Source: Dyadobacter luteus
Lineage (GTDB): Bacteria; Bacteroidota; Bacteroidia; Cytophagales; Spirosomataceae
Length of the DNA stretch: 64,000 nucleotides
Direction of reading: 5' to 3'
Assembly: GCF_003383615.1 (NCBI RefSeq)
Contig: NZ_QNUL01000005.1
Location: 1 to 64,000, forward strand
The position numbers and the translations under genes were made by a program. This document shows, in pieces, positions 9,051-18,272 of this stretch (its first letter is position 1; every line of letters begins with the position of its first letter). A model generated the notes under the pieces. The model saw only the letters and a program-made list of their open reading frames with translations. It ran no database searches and was not told where the DNA came from.

Positions 9051-12000
9051 TTAGAATGCTACCTGCAAACCAGCTGTGTAAGTAGTTGGTCGTGGGTATC
9101 CGTGCCAGATCATACCTTGTGAGAATACGTTTTCCGTATCGAAGTTACCGCGGATAGGTGTTTGTTCAGGGTCACCATGTGGGTATTTGCTAAGTATAAA
9201 GAAGTTCTGAGCCGATACGTATAATCTCAACTTGCTCATTTTTAGCTTGCTCGCTACTTCAGATGGGAAAGAATATCCTAAAATCATGTTACGTCCGCGT
9301 AGGAAAGATCCGTCAAAAATCCAGCGGGTATCTACGTTTGTTACGTATCCTGCTTTTGTATCACGGATTTCTGCGATAGGAGAGTTCTGGTTCGTTGGAG
9401 TCCATGCATCCAATACAGTAGCGTAGCTGTTTGCAAGGGATACGCGGTCTTCACTTGCGTGAAGGTTCATATCCATCAGGTCATTTCCGTACGAGAATTG
9501 TAGATCAAGTACAAGATCGAAATTTCCATAACGCAAGGTATTTGAGAATGTTCCCCATCCTTTTGGGCTACCATTACCGATAATTCCACGGTCAGCATCA
9601 GAGATAACGCCATCGCCATTTACATCAAGGTATTTCACATCACCTGGTAGCATTGTCAGGTTTCCGCGATAGCTGGTGAATTTAGCAGCCTGTTCACGCT
9701 CAGCTTCTGACCATGTACCAAGACGGGTAAGACCCCAGAATGCGCCTACAGGTTCTCCTACACGAAGTACACTTGTCTGGTTGGTGATAGAAGGACCACC
9801 CACTCCGAATATATCTGCTGGTGTAGCAAGAGATAAAACTTTGTTACGGTTAAATGAGATATTGAAACTACTTGTCCAGCCAAATTTAGCTGTTTCAATG
9901 TTCACGGTATTCAGTGCAAATTCAAATCCTTTGTTTTCCATTGAACCAATGTTCTTACGTATTGTGGCATAACCACTCGTACGAGGAACCGGTGCATCCA
10001 AAAGCATATCAGTTGTTTTTCTGTAATAGTAATCTGCTTCAAGAGAGATTCTACCTTTCAGGAAGCTGATTTCCAAACCTGCATCTGTTTGAGCCGTTTT
10101 TTCCCATCTCAAATCCGGGTTAGGTAAAACGCTGATACCGGTACCACTTACTCTTGTATCGCTGAATACAGAAGCATAAGTAGAGCTCAAAAGAGGCAGG
10201 GAAGTATATGGAGGAATTTCAGAGTTACCTGTTACCCCGTAACTTGTACGGAATTTAAGATTTGAAATAAGCGTATTGTTTTTCAGGAATTCCTCATCAG
10301 ATACTTTCCATGCAAAGGCAGCTGATGGGAAGAACGCAAATTTATGATCTCTACCGAATTTAGATGAACCATCTGCACGACCAGTTACAGTAAACAGATA
10401 TTTTTCAAGCAAAGTATAATTCAAACGACCGAAGTAGGAGTTAAATGCAAAACGGGATGCACCGGATACATATGGGTTTGATGACGGAAGGGTAGCACCA
10501 GCTCCCAGGTTATCAAATCCGAAATAATCCGTTGCAAAGTTTTGAGAACCTACACCATTTGTCGTTACATTCGTTTCTTGCCATGAAATACCTGCCAGTG
10601 CGTTGAATGAATGAATGCCTACGGTTTTGTTGTAAGTCAGGTAGTTTTCCCATGACCAGAAAGTTTCTTTCCTGTTTTCTTTTCTCGCAGTACCCAGTTC
10701 ATTAGGTGTAAGTGAGCGGGTTTGAGACTGGTTTACTTCCTGATTGATCACGTTGATTCCCAAAACAGAACGCAGTTCAAGACCTTTTGCCAGCGTAACG
10801 TTTCCGTAAAGGCTACCCAATGTAGTTTGCGTATTCAGGTTGTACTTACGTCCCATCAAACGGTGAACAGAACTCATAGAACCTTCTGCTCCCGGATAGT
10901 CACGGTTGTTAGCATATACTCCGTCGTTGTATTTAACCGGAAGGAATGGGAAGTCTTCTACCATCTGGCGGGGTACTGCATCATTGATATCTACCAGGTT
11001 TTCAGCCTGATTGTTGTAGCTAAGCGTTCCACCGATACGTAACCATTTTTTTACCTGATCGTCTATACTGAAGCGAGAAGAATAACGCTTCAGGTAAGAT
11101 GTTTTGATCAAACCCTGATCGTCACGGTATCCTAAAGAAAGAGAATAAGTCGTTTTGCTGTTTCCTCCGCTAAATCCTAACTGATGGTTTTGAGAAACTC
11201 TGTTTTGAGTAGATTCTTTGAACCAGTCTGTATCGTAATTAGGTGCAAATGTACCATCGGCGCGTTTGGTGAAAATTTCAGGACGTGCATCAAACAACTT
11301 CTGACGGCGTACCTGCGGATTGTGACTCGTGTATTTTCCTTCAGCCCATCCAACAGGATCATACTTCTGCATGTTTTTGTAAGAAAGATCTTCTACATCC
11401 AGATATTGCTGAGCGTTAAGCACTTTTGCTCTTTTAGGACCAGCAGTCGGCACACTCAGGTCAAGGTTGTAGGTAATGATACCATCACCGGCTTTACCTC
11501 TCTTGGTAGTGATCATGATTACACCATTCGCGCCACGAGCACCATAAATAGCAGTAGAAGACGCATCTTTCAGTACCTCTACCGATACGATGTCATTAGG
11601 GTTGATAAAGTCGATGGCCTGGCTTGCCTGGTTTTGGTTACCCTGCGGAAGCATTACTCCATCCACCACGTACAATGGGTTGTTGGATGAGTTAATAGAG
11701 CTGAAACCACGGATCCGTACGTTAGAACGTCCACCCGGGCGACCTGAGTTTACGTTAACCTGCACCCCTGATACTTTACCCTGAAGAGCCTGGTTCAAAG
11801 ATGGAACAGGGCGTTCTCTAAGTTCTGCTTCTTTTACGGATCCAACAGATCCTGTTAAGTCAGATTTTTTGGCGGTACCATAACCGATTACAACTACCTC
11901 GCTCAGTGCTTTGGTATCAGATTCTATGGCAATGTCTACGATGCTTTTAGAACCTACAACAACTTCCTGACCAATGTAGCCCACAAAGCTGAATACAAGT

Positions 12001-12296
12001 GTAGATCCATTGTCAGCCACATTGATGGTGTAGCTACCGTTTTCGTCTGTAGTTGTACCGGTGCTGGTACCTTTTACAACAACGTTTACACCAGGAAGTC
12101 CTTCACCTGTACTTTTGTCGGTTACTTTTCCTTTAAGGGTGCGATCCGCTGTAATAGTCTTGATAATTCTTTCCGGTTTAACAGACAGGCCGGCCTGTGC
12201 ATGTGTTGTCACGGCGAATGCCAGTGCCAACGGTACGAACTTTGAGAGTAAACGCCCGGATCGGACGATACCAGATGAGGTAGTGATTTTTTCCAT
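9051..12296 (-). CDS. SusC/RagA family TonB-linked outer-membrane transporter
   Basis: A 1081-residue transporter that imports the ligand captured by SusD using TonB-transmitted energy. In order: a signal peptide (to about residue 35), an N-terminal carboxypeptidase-regulatory-like domain (LKGKVTDKSTGEGLPGVNVV), the SusC signature SEVVVIGYGTAKKSDLTGSV, the plug domain with YVVDGVM and IYGARGANGVIMITTKRG, then a 22-strand barrel ending in aromatic residues and a terminal F. The signature and length are standard for RagA proteins. It is the first gene of the SusCD operon and has a long AT-rich upstream region that probably holds its control sites. Confidence 0.97.
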   Translation of the reverse strand: MEKITTSSGIVRSGRLLSKFVPLALAFAVTTHAQAGLSVKPERIIKTITADRTLKGKVTDKSTGEGLPGVNVVVKGTSTGTTTDENGSYTINVADNGSTLVFSFVGYIGQEVVVGSKSIVDIAIESDTKALSEVVVIGYGTAKKSDLTGSVGSVKEAELRERPVPSLNQALQGKVSGVQVNVNSGRPGGRSNVRIRGFSSINSSNNPLYVVDGVMLPQGNQNQASQAIDFINPNDIVSVEVLKDASSTAIYGARGANGVIMITTKRGKAGDGIITYNLDLSVPTAGPKRAKVLNAQQYLDVEDLSYKNMQKYDPVGWAEGKYTSHNPQVRRQKLFDARPEIFTKRADGTFAPNYDTDWFKESTQNRVSQNHQLGFSGGNSKTTYSLSLGYRDDQGLIKTSYLKRYSSRFSIDDQVKKWLRIGGTLSYNNQAENLVDINDAVPRQMVEDFPFLPVKYNDGVYANNRDYPGAEGSMSSVHRLMGRKYNLNTQTTLGSLYGNVTLAKGLELRSVLGINVINQEVNQSQTRSLTPNELGTARKENRKETFWSWENYLTYNKTVGIHSFNALAGISWQETNVTTNGVGSQNFATDYFGFDNLGAGATLPSSNPYVSGASRFAFNSYFGRLNYTLLEKYLFTVTGRADGSSKFGRDHKFAFFPSAAFAWKVSDEEFLKNNTLISNLKFRTSYGVTGNSEIPPYTSLPLLSSTYASVFSDTRVSGTGISVLPNPDLRWEKTAQTDAGLEISFLKGRISLEADYYYRKTTDMLLDAPVPRTSGYATIRKNIGSMENKGFEFALNTVNIETAKFGWTSSFNISFNRNKVLSLATPADIFGVGGPSITNQTSVLRVGEPVGAFWGLTRLGTWSEAEREQAAKFTSYRGNLTMLPGDVKYLDVNGDGVISDADRGIIGNGSPKGWGTFSNTLRYGNFDLVLDLQFSYGNDLMDMNLHASEDRVSLANSYATVLDAWTPTNQNSPIAEIRDTKAGYVTNVDTRWIFDGSFLRGRNMILGYSFPSEVASKLKMSKLRLYVSAQNFFILSKYPHGDPEQTPIRGNFDTENVFSQGMIWHGYPRPTTYTAGLQVAF

Positions 12297-12716
12297 TATA
12301 AAAAAGGTATGTTAGGTACTTTGGTAAGTCAGTCACATGGTGAGCGGCGACTGTTAATGGGTACTCAGTGGGTCGGATTGTTATATCATGCAGTTGGGGT
12401 TAGGTGAATAGTTGCATTATATTATTACTTATAAAAGTCCAAATTTAATTTTGCTAAAACCTTTTACCTATGTAATCAAAACTAAAATGCATTGCTCAGT
12501 ACACGAAATTTTACGGTGGAGTCAGAATTACCTGTGAACGGCTTTATGTAGCCAATGGTATTTAAAGGCAATATTATATTAAATTACAGGAATATCTTAA
12601 TAAATCTTAAATAATATCTCGTAATAGTCTAATGCAAACGTTTGAAAAAATAAAAAACGGTTACAAATACAACCTGTAAGTGAATGGTAATCTGGTACAA
12701 TGTGAGGATAAAACAT
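12297..12716 (-). promoter_or_regulatory. Upstream control region of the SusCD operon
   Basis: This stretch of about 420 bases without a gene is AT-rich. On the minus strand TAAATTTG (plus-strand 12442-12449) fits the TAnnTTTG -7 consensus, but no well-spaced -33 TTTG accompanies it. The palindrome at 12635-12644 (listed separately) lies further upstream. No open frame of interest was seen. Confidence 0.4.
12635..12644. promoter_or_regulatory. Candidate LacI-type operator palindrome
   Basis: CAAACGTTTG is a perfect ten-base palindrome with a central CG, the shape of many LacI-family operators. It lies about 340 bases upstream of the SusC start and between the SusCD and oxidoreductase transcription units. 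Whether any regulator binds is unknown, and ten-base palindromes do occur by chance. Confidence 0.3.
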
Positions 12717-12751
12717 AAAAACCTCCTGAACGAAGCGTTCAGGAGGTTTTT
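12717..12751 (-). terminator. Strong terminator of the Gfo/Idh/MocA oxidoreductase gene
   Basis: The perfect 12-bp stem ACCTCCTGAACG/CGTTCAGGAGGT has a three-base loop, flanked by an A-run and a T-run. On the minus strand the U-run follows the stem 25 bases after the stop codon of the oxidoreductase gene. Confidence 0.88.
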
Positions 12752-12776
12752 ATAAATAACAGTTGTATAACTAAAC

Positions 12777-13868
12777 CTAAACAAGGTCTACAGTGCGACC
12801 TGTTCGAACAGACTCATCACAGGCAAATGCGATCTGGAGACTGGTAACTGCATCCTGTAAGTGATCGGTAAGATCCATATTTTCGCGAATTGCAGAAAGG
12901 AAAAAGCGCTGCTCACGGTTGCACAATTCCTGGTGATCCGGCTCGTCTTCCAGATTGATCCAGGTATCTTCCTGCACAAACTCATCTTTATCGTTCAGTG
13001 CCGCATGGTGAACCCGGATGGATTCAGTTTTTGTATGTGCCTCCACGGAAGCAGACTTACCCGCAGCACCCGCATCTTTGGCAACAATAGAAACCGATCC
13101 CTTAGGTCCTATCACATCTTTCACAAAGAATGCCGTTTCGCTGATCATCGGGCCCCATCCTGCTTCATACCAGCCAACCGACCCATCTTCAAACCAGATC
13201 TGAAGCTGTCCGTAGTTATAGTTGCCTGCAGGAATATCTTCTGTAAGTCTTGCGCCGATCGCGTTCACACGCAATGGTTTTGAACGCGTCATCTGGCACA
13301 TGACGTCAATATAATGAACGCCGCAATCAACGATGGGGCTCAGGCTTTTCATCAGGTTGCGATGTACGCCCCACATGTAGCCATGGCTCTGCTGATTAAG
13401 GTTCATACGCATGACAAGCGGTTTTCCGAGCTCTCTTGCTTCGGTAACAAAGCGTTCCCATGACGGATGGTGACGTAAAATATAGCCCACTACGACCTGC
13501 TTACCTGCTTTTTTAGCTGCTTCTACTACATTTTTAGCGCCTTCCACCGTAGCTGCCAATGGCTTTTCTATAAATACATGGGCACCATGCTCCAAAGCCA
13601 GAATTGCGAATTCTTCATGTGTATCCGGATAGGTAGAAATACATACAGCGTCAGGCTTGGTTTCCAAGAGCGCCGCTTTGTAATCGCTGTACAGCGCATA
13701 GCCGCCTCCCAGCTTTTCGTTCAGCGTCTCTTTACTTTTTCCTGTTGATACGATCCCGCAGATTTCGAATCCGTCGAGTAGTTGATAGGCGAAAGCATGC
13801 GAGGCTCCCATGTTGCCGCAACCCACTACCAATACACGGACCGGGTTTTCATTTTGAGTAGATGACAT
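12777..13868 (-). CDS. Gfo/Idh/MocA family NAD(P)-dependent oxidoreductase
   Basis: A 363-residue cytosolic dehydrogenase of the family that oxidises or reduces sugars, inositols and related polyols with NAD(P). The Rossmann motif VLVVGCGNMGASHA lies near residues 12-25. The EKPLAATVEGA block holds the conserved EKP lysine, and the C-terminal alpha/beta substrate domain includes VDCGVHYIDVM with the catalytic-type histidine. Substrate is not evident. It lies upstream of the SusCD operon on the same strand but has its own terminator. It could serve the same sugar pathway; this is inference from position only. Confidence 0.9.
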   Translation of the reverse strand: MSSTQNENPVRVLVVGCGNMGASHAFAYQLLDGFEICGIVSTGKSKETLNEKLGGGYALYSDYKAALLETKPDAVCISTYPDTHEEFAILALEHGAHVFIEKPLAATVEGAKNVVEAAKKAGKQVVVGYILRHHPSWERFVTEARELGKPLVMRMNLNQQSHGYMWGVHRNLMKSLSPIVDCGVHYIDVMCQMTRSKPLRVNAIGARLTEDIPAGNYNYGQLQIWFEDGSVGWYEAGWGPMISETAFFVKDVIGPKGSVSIVAKDAGAAGKSASVEAHTKTESIRVHHAALNDKDEFVQEDTWINLEDEPDHQELCNREQRFFLSAIRENMDLTDHLQDAVTSLQIAFACDESVRTGRTVDLV

Positions 13869-14085
13869 AAACTTTGAATGTTACAATTAATGGGTTTCAG
13901 GATTACAACGTGTAAACGTGAGGTACTGTTCGGTTGAATATCAAAATTAGGAATTAAAATCTGTTTTCATGAAAAGGTTTCCGGTGAGTAAATAAATCCA
14001 TTTGGATCTGCTCAGTTTTTTTGAAATACACAGGAAAGATGTAACTATGCAGTGATTTATTTATCCCTTCATATCTGTTAGTAAC

Positions 14086-16113
14086 ATGAATTTTTGCTCT
14101 CCGGGTTTCACTACCCGTTGCTCTGTATGGGTCATTGCCTTCTTTTTTACGACTATATGTGTATCCGGGGCCTATGCGCAGGAAAAGGATTTTAAACCCA
14201 AACTAGGCTATATTGATCGCGCTTCACTGGAAGCAACTGCTGCAAAGGAAGACAGCAGTGCTGAGGCTGTTTATCTATATGATTCAGGAAATCTGCGCTT
14301 TTCCTATGACGAGCGCAAGGGTTTGGTAATGCTGATGGACTACTGGTTCAGGATTAAAATACTGAAAGAATCTGCATTGGATCGCGCATCGGTTGCACTC
14401 ACTTATTACGATGGTCCGGATCTTTCGAAAAAAGAGTCGGTATATGGTATTAAGGCTTATACGCACAACCTGGAAGACAATCGGATTGTAACTACTGAAC
14501 TTGAAAAGAGAGCGGTGAAGGACGAGAAGACATCCAGCGATTACCGTACTCAAAAGTTCAACCTGCCTAATGTGAAAAAGGGTGCGGTTATTGAATATTT
14601 TTATACCCGTGAAACACCTCTTGCTTTGAAAAACGAGCCGGATATGTGGAAATTTCAGGGGGATTTACCTTCGCAATGGAGTGAGTATCGTATTGTTATT
14701 CCTTATTTTCTGGAATACAAGATGACGCTTGGTGGTTATCTGCCTCTGTTTATTAACAAGCAGGAAGTTGTAGATGTGAATGTAGGTTACGAAGCGTACA
14801 AGGGTAGGGGGATTTCCTATCGATTTGTTGTAAAAGATGCGCCCGCATTTACGGACGAACCATTTATTACTACTTCTGCGGATTATTTGTCAAGGATAAG
14901 GTTTGAACTGGCCAGCGTATCTATTCCGGGACAAGCGCAGCGTCGTTTCTCGCAAACCTGGGATCAGGTGGACCGAACGTTGGATCAGGTTGCATGGTTT
15001 GGAGGAGAGTTAAGGAAAACAAGCTATCTGAGAGAAGTCAGAGATCGAATTAATAGTACCGCAAAGGAACCGGAGGAGAAATTGAAACTGGCGTATGCTC
15101 ATTTACAAAAGCATATGAAATGGGACGGATATTCTGGCGTAGGTTCCAGAGACGGTGCAAAAAAGGCATATGAGTACAAGAAAGGGAGTGCAAGTGATAT
15201 TAATCTGGCACTTGTTTCGCTGTTGCGTGAACTTGACCTGGATGCTAATCCGGTCGTTTTGAGTACCAGATCCCACGGTAGAATTATAGAAGAAATTCCG
15301 ATGCTGGAAAGCTTTAACTATGTAATAGCACATGTTAAAGTAGGTGAGAACGAATATTTGCTGGACGCTACGAGTTCTTATACACGTCCGGGCATGCTTC
15401 CTGAGCATGTGCTGAACGGGAAGGGAAGGCTGATTCCGAAAAAAGGAACTGGCCGATTTATCCCGCTGACTTCTAAAGACAGTAAAAGTAAACTGGATAT
15501 TGTTGATGCTGAGATTAATCCTGAAGACGGAGTGATTACCGGGCGCGTCAATACATCGCTGGGAGGATATGAGGCGCTGTTCTGGCGTGGGAAATACAAC
15601 AGTGAAACCGACGACGTATACCAGTCGGATCTTAAAAAATCACTGGAGCAATGGCAAATCAGTAATCTGGCTATAAAAAACAGAGACGAAGAACTGAAGG
15701 CTGCTGTCAACATAAAGTATGATTTTGAGGCAGAAGATGACAATTTGCACCCCGGAGGTTTTTATTTTAATCCGGTTATTGTGGGCAGGTGGGGCGCCAA
15801 TCCGCTCAGGGCGCAGGAAAGGATATATCCGCTTGATCTGGCTACTGGTATATCCAATACTTACATCGCGAACTTCAAACTCCCGGATGGTTATGTACTG
15901 GAGGAGATTCCCAAAGCTGAAGTGATTCTGTTGCCTGAAAAAGCGGGGAGATTTACTTATCAAATCAGGCAGGAAGACAACATCATACAAGTGAATAGTT
16001 CTGTTTCGGTTACCAAAACGAGCTTTACGGCAGAAGAATATCACGATGTGAAAGAGTTTTTTGAAAGAATCGTACAGCAACACGCCAAGCCATTAAGAGT
16101 AATCAAGAAATGA
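14086..16113 (+). CDS. DUF3857/transglutaminase-like protein lacking catalytic residues
   Basis: A 675-residue exported protein. A signal peptide (hydrophobic to about residue 31, ending GAYAQ) is followed by a DUF3857 region (about 55-220), a transglutaminase-like region (about 310-430) and a C-terminal beta-rich part. Active relatives carry GDCK with the catalytic cysteine and NHV with the histidine. Here the corresponding segments read KGSASDIN (residues 366-372) and FNYVIAH (410-416), so alanine replaces cysteine and tyrosine replaces histidine. It is therefore probably a non-catalytic member, perhaps a partner or scaffold for the next gene's product, which overlaps it by four bases (ATGA) and keeps the residues. 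The physiological role of the family is not known. Confidence 0.85.
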   Translation: MNFCSPGFTTRCSVWVIAFFFTTICVSGAYAQEKDFKPKLGYIDRASLEATAAKEDSSAEAVYLYDSGNLRFSYDERKGLVMLMDYWFRIKILKESALDRASVALTYYDGPDLSKKESVYGIKAYTHNLEDNRIVTTELEKRAVKDEKTSSDYRTQKFNLPNVKKGAVIEYFYTRETPLALKNEPDMWKFQGDLPSQWSEYRIVIPYFLEYKMTLGGYLPLFINKQEVVDVNVGYEAYKGRGISYRFVVKDAPAFTDEPFITTSADYLSRIRFELASVSIPGQAQRRFSQTWDQVDRTLDQVAWFGGELRKTSYLREVRDRINSTAKEPEEKLKLAYAHLQKHMKWDGYSGVGSRDGAKKAYEYKKGSASDINLALVSLLRELDLDANPVVLSTRSHGRIIEEIPMLESFNYVIAHVKVGENEYLLDATSSYTRPGMLPEHVLNGKGRLIPKKGTGRFIPLTSKDSKSKLDIVDAEINPEDGVITGRVNTSLGGYEALFWRGKYNSETDDVYQSDLKKSLEQWQISNLAIKNRDEELKAAVNIKYDFEAEDDNLHPGGFYFNPVIVGRWGANPLRAQERIYPLDLATGISNTYIANFKLPDGYVLEEIPKAEVILLPEKAGRFTYQIRQEDNIIQVNSSVSVTKTSFTAEEYHDVKEFFERIVQQHAKPLRVIKK

Positions 16114-18062
16114 AATTGGAAAGGATTGATAAACGTGTAGTGTCCGGAGTGTTGTTATTCCTGACATTCTTAGGAACAACCTTTGCGTATTCTCAGCAAA
16201 ACTTAGCCTATGACCAAATCGCCCCGAACCTTATCCGGCAGGCGCATGCCGTGATCAGAATAAATGAACTGAGCTGGGAGGTGATTTCAAAGTCGGAGGG
16301 AAGATTGCGCGCCAGGAGAGTTATTACTATTCTTGACGAAAAAGGAGAAGAAGAATATGTGGAGCACTATATCCAATACGATAAATTCACCAGGATCAGT
16401 AATATCAATGGTGTGCTGTATGATGCGTCGGGCAAAGTAGTGAGAAAACTGAAAGGATCCGATATCAGTGATTTTGGTTACGGAGTGTCCGGGGATGAAA
16501 TCACTGATGCGCGAATCAGGAAACTGGATTTTGGAAAAAAAGCATATACCTATCCTTATACAATTGAATACAGTTATGAGATCCGGGATAGAAACCTGAT
16601 GTTTTATCCAAGATGGGCTCCGGTGGGTAATACAGAAGTTTCCACGGAACTCGCCACTTTTTCAATCAAAACGCCACCTGGATTTCAATTCAGATATAAA
16701 GTTTACCACGGTGCTGCAGAACCTCAAAAGCAAAAGGATAAAGACGGAAACGATCTTTACATATGGAAAGTTGAAAACTATGCCGCTACGGGATTGAAAG
16801 ATCCTTATCCAATGCCAGGCTTAGAAAATACCCCGGTTGTTCTGGTTGCTCCTTCGGAATTTGAATTGCAGGAATATAAGGGAAATTTCAATTCGTGGGA
16901 AGATCTGAGCAAGTTTTACTATACACTGAATGCCGGGCGTGATGTGCTTCCTGCTCCTGTTCAGGAAGAGATTAAAACGCTGATTAAATCTGCTAAGTCG
17001 GAACGGGAAAAAATACTGCTGATCTATAAATGGATGCAGGCCAGGTCACGTTATGTCAGTATTCAACTTGGAATTGGCGGCTGGCAAACAATAGATGCTA
17101 CTACCGTAAGTTCAAAAGGCTACGGTGATTGTAAAGCACTTACCAATTTTACACTGGCAGCACTTCAGGTAGCGGGGATCCGGAGCCACGCAGCGCTAAT
17201 CAGGGCCGGCAGAGATGAGATGATTAAGGCAGATTTTCCTTCGAGCCAGTTTAACCATGTAATTGCCTGCGCTATTGCGGAAAAAGATACTGTTTGGCTG
17301 GAATGTACGAGCCAGACCACTTCCGCAAATTTCATGGGTACTTTTACCGGTGGACGCCCCGCATTGCTTGTGATGCCTCAGGGAGGAAAATTGGTGATGA
17401 CTCCTGATTACACCGCTGATAAAAATAAAAGAACAAGCCATACGGATATCAGGCTCGACAAAAATGGAGATGCACAAATCCTGGCTAATACACGTTATTC
17501 CGGTCTGAGACAGGAGACAAGAAACAGGCTGATCCATGCAGAGAATGCCGATGGGCAAAAGAAATGGCTTGTCGGCCAGATCAACCTGCCGAGTCTGGAA
17601 CTGGAAGCTTTCAAACTTAAAGAAGAATATGGTGAAGAACCTTACATAAACGAGCAGTTGAATATCAAAGTCAGAAATGGAGCGGCCAGGAGTGGAAAAA
17701 GGTTATTTGTAAAGCCTTACCTGCTCAGCAGGTCTGTGAATCTGCCCGACATGACCGAGCGTACCCATCACTTCTATTTACCTCCTTCCGAATATAGTTT
17801 TACCGATATTGACACGGTAAGTTATCTCGTTCCCGAAGGTTTCAAACTGGAAAGTACACTTCCGTCAGTTGATATCACTTCTAAATTCGGCTCTTTAAAA
17901 TGTCATACTTCTTATGAGCAGGGAAAAATGGTAAGCAGCCGTAAAATCGTGTTGACAGGAGGTACATATGCAGCAACAGATTATACAGAGTGGATCTCTT
18001 TTCTGCGGAAAATTCGCAAAGCAGACCGCGCACAGGTAGTTTTTATTGAGGAAGTCAATTAG
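16110..18062 (+). CDS. DUF3857 and transglutaminase-like protein with intact catalytic motif
   Basis: A 650-residue exported protein: a signal peptide (TFLGTTFAYSQQ), DUF3857 region (about 50-230), transglutaminase-like core (about 280-400) and a C-terminal beta domain. The core keeps YGDCKA with the cysteine at residue 341 and FNHVIA with the histidine at residue 383, then a WLECTSQ block. Members are predicted periplasmic or surface cysteine transferases/hydrolases; a substrate is not established. Its start overlaps the stop of the upstream paralogue (ATGA), so the two are translationally coupled and probably act together. No terminator was seen before the hydroxyproline operon. Confidence 0.87.
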   Translation: MKLERIDKRVVSGVLLFLTFLGTTFAYSQQNLAYDQIAPNLIRQAHAVIRINELSWEVISKSEGRLRARRVITILDEKGEEEYVEHYIQYDKFTRISNINGVLYDASGKVVRKLKGSDISDFGYGVSGDEITDARIRKLDFGKKAYTYPYTIEYSYEIRDRNLMFYPRWAPVGNTEVSTELATFSIKTPPGFQFRYKVYHGAAEPQKQKDKDGNDLYIWKVENYAATGLKDPYPMPGLENTPVVLVAPSEFELQEYKGNFNSWEDLSKFYYTLNAGRDVLPAPVQEEIKTLIKSAKSEREKILLIYKWMQARSRYVSIQLGIGGWQTIDATTVSSKGYGDCKALTNFTLAALQVAGIRSHAALIRAGRDEMIKADFPSSQFNHVIACAIAEKDTVWLECTSQTTSANFMGTFTGGRPALLVMPQGGKLVMTPDYTADKNKRTSHTDIRLDKNGDAQILANTRYSGLRQETRNRLIHAENADGQKKWLVGQINLPSLELEAFKLKEEYGEEPYINEQLNIKVRNGAARSGKRLFVKPYLLSRSVNLPDMTERTHHFYLPPSEYSFTDIDTVSYLVPEGFKLESTLPSVDITSKFGSLKCHTSYEQGKMVSSRKIVLTGGTYAATDYTEWISFLRKIRKADRAQVVFIEEVN

Positions 18063-18097
18063 GGTAATCTCCAAATAATTTATTGCAGTATTGTCTA

Positions 18098-18130
18098 TTT
18101 GTTTGAATAATATAGCAAATAGTACTTTTG
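18098..18130 (+). promoter_or_regulatory. Candidate promoter, TTTG-21-TACTTTTG
   Basis: TTTG (18098-18101) and TACTTTTG (18123-18130) are separated by 21 bases, matching the Bacteroidota -33/-7 pattern. It lies about 140 bases upstream of the first hydroxyproline gene. The 11-base string TACTTTTGATG recurs at 18228. Confidence 0.5.
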
Positions 18131-18227
18131 ATGGCTTATTTATTCCAGAACTGGTGTGAAAACCATTTATGTTAAAATTGGTATATAATTGATTAATACC
18201 CGAAATGTTTCCTGTCAATCCTTCTAC

Positions 18228-18235
18228 TACTTTTG
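18228..18235 (+). promoter_or_regulatory. Second candidate -7 box close to the hydroxyproline operon
   Basis: TACTTTTG again fits TAnnTTTG, here without a clear -33 box. Transcription would start near 18242, leaving a leader of about 30 bases, a natural distance for the start at 18273. Confidence 0.4.
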
Positions 18236-18272
18236 ATGTGCAGTTTGGTACATAATCTTAATAAACTTATAT

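Noticed and set aside
11184..11690. A 168-residue plus-strand frame inside the SusC gene
   Set aside because: Shadow of the long SusC coding sequence with no family signal.
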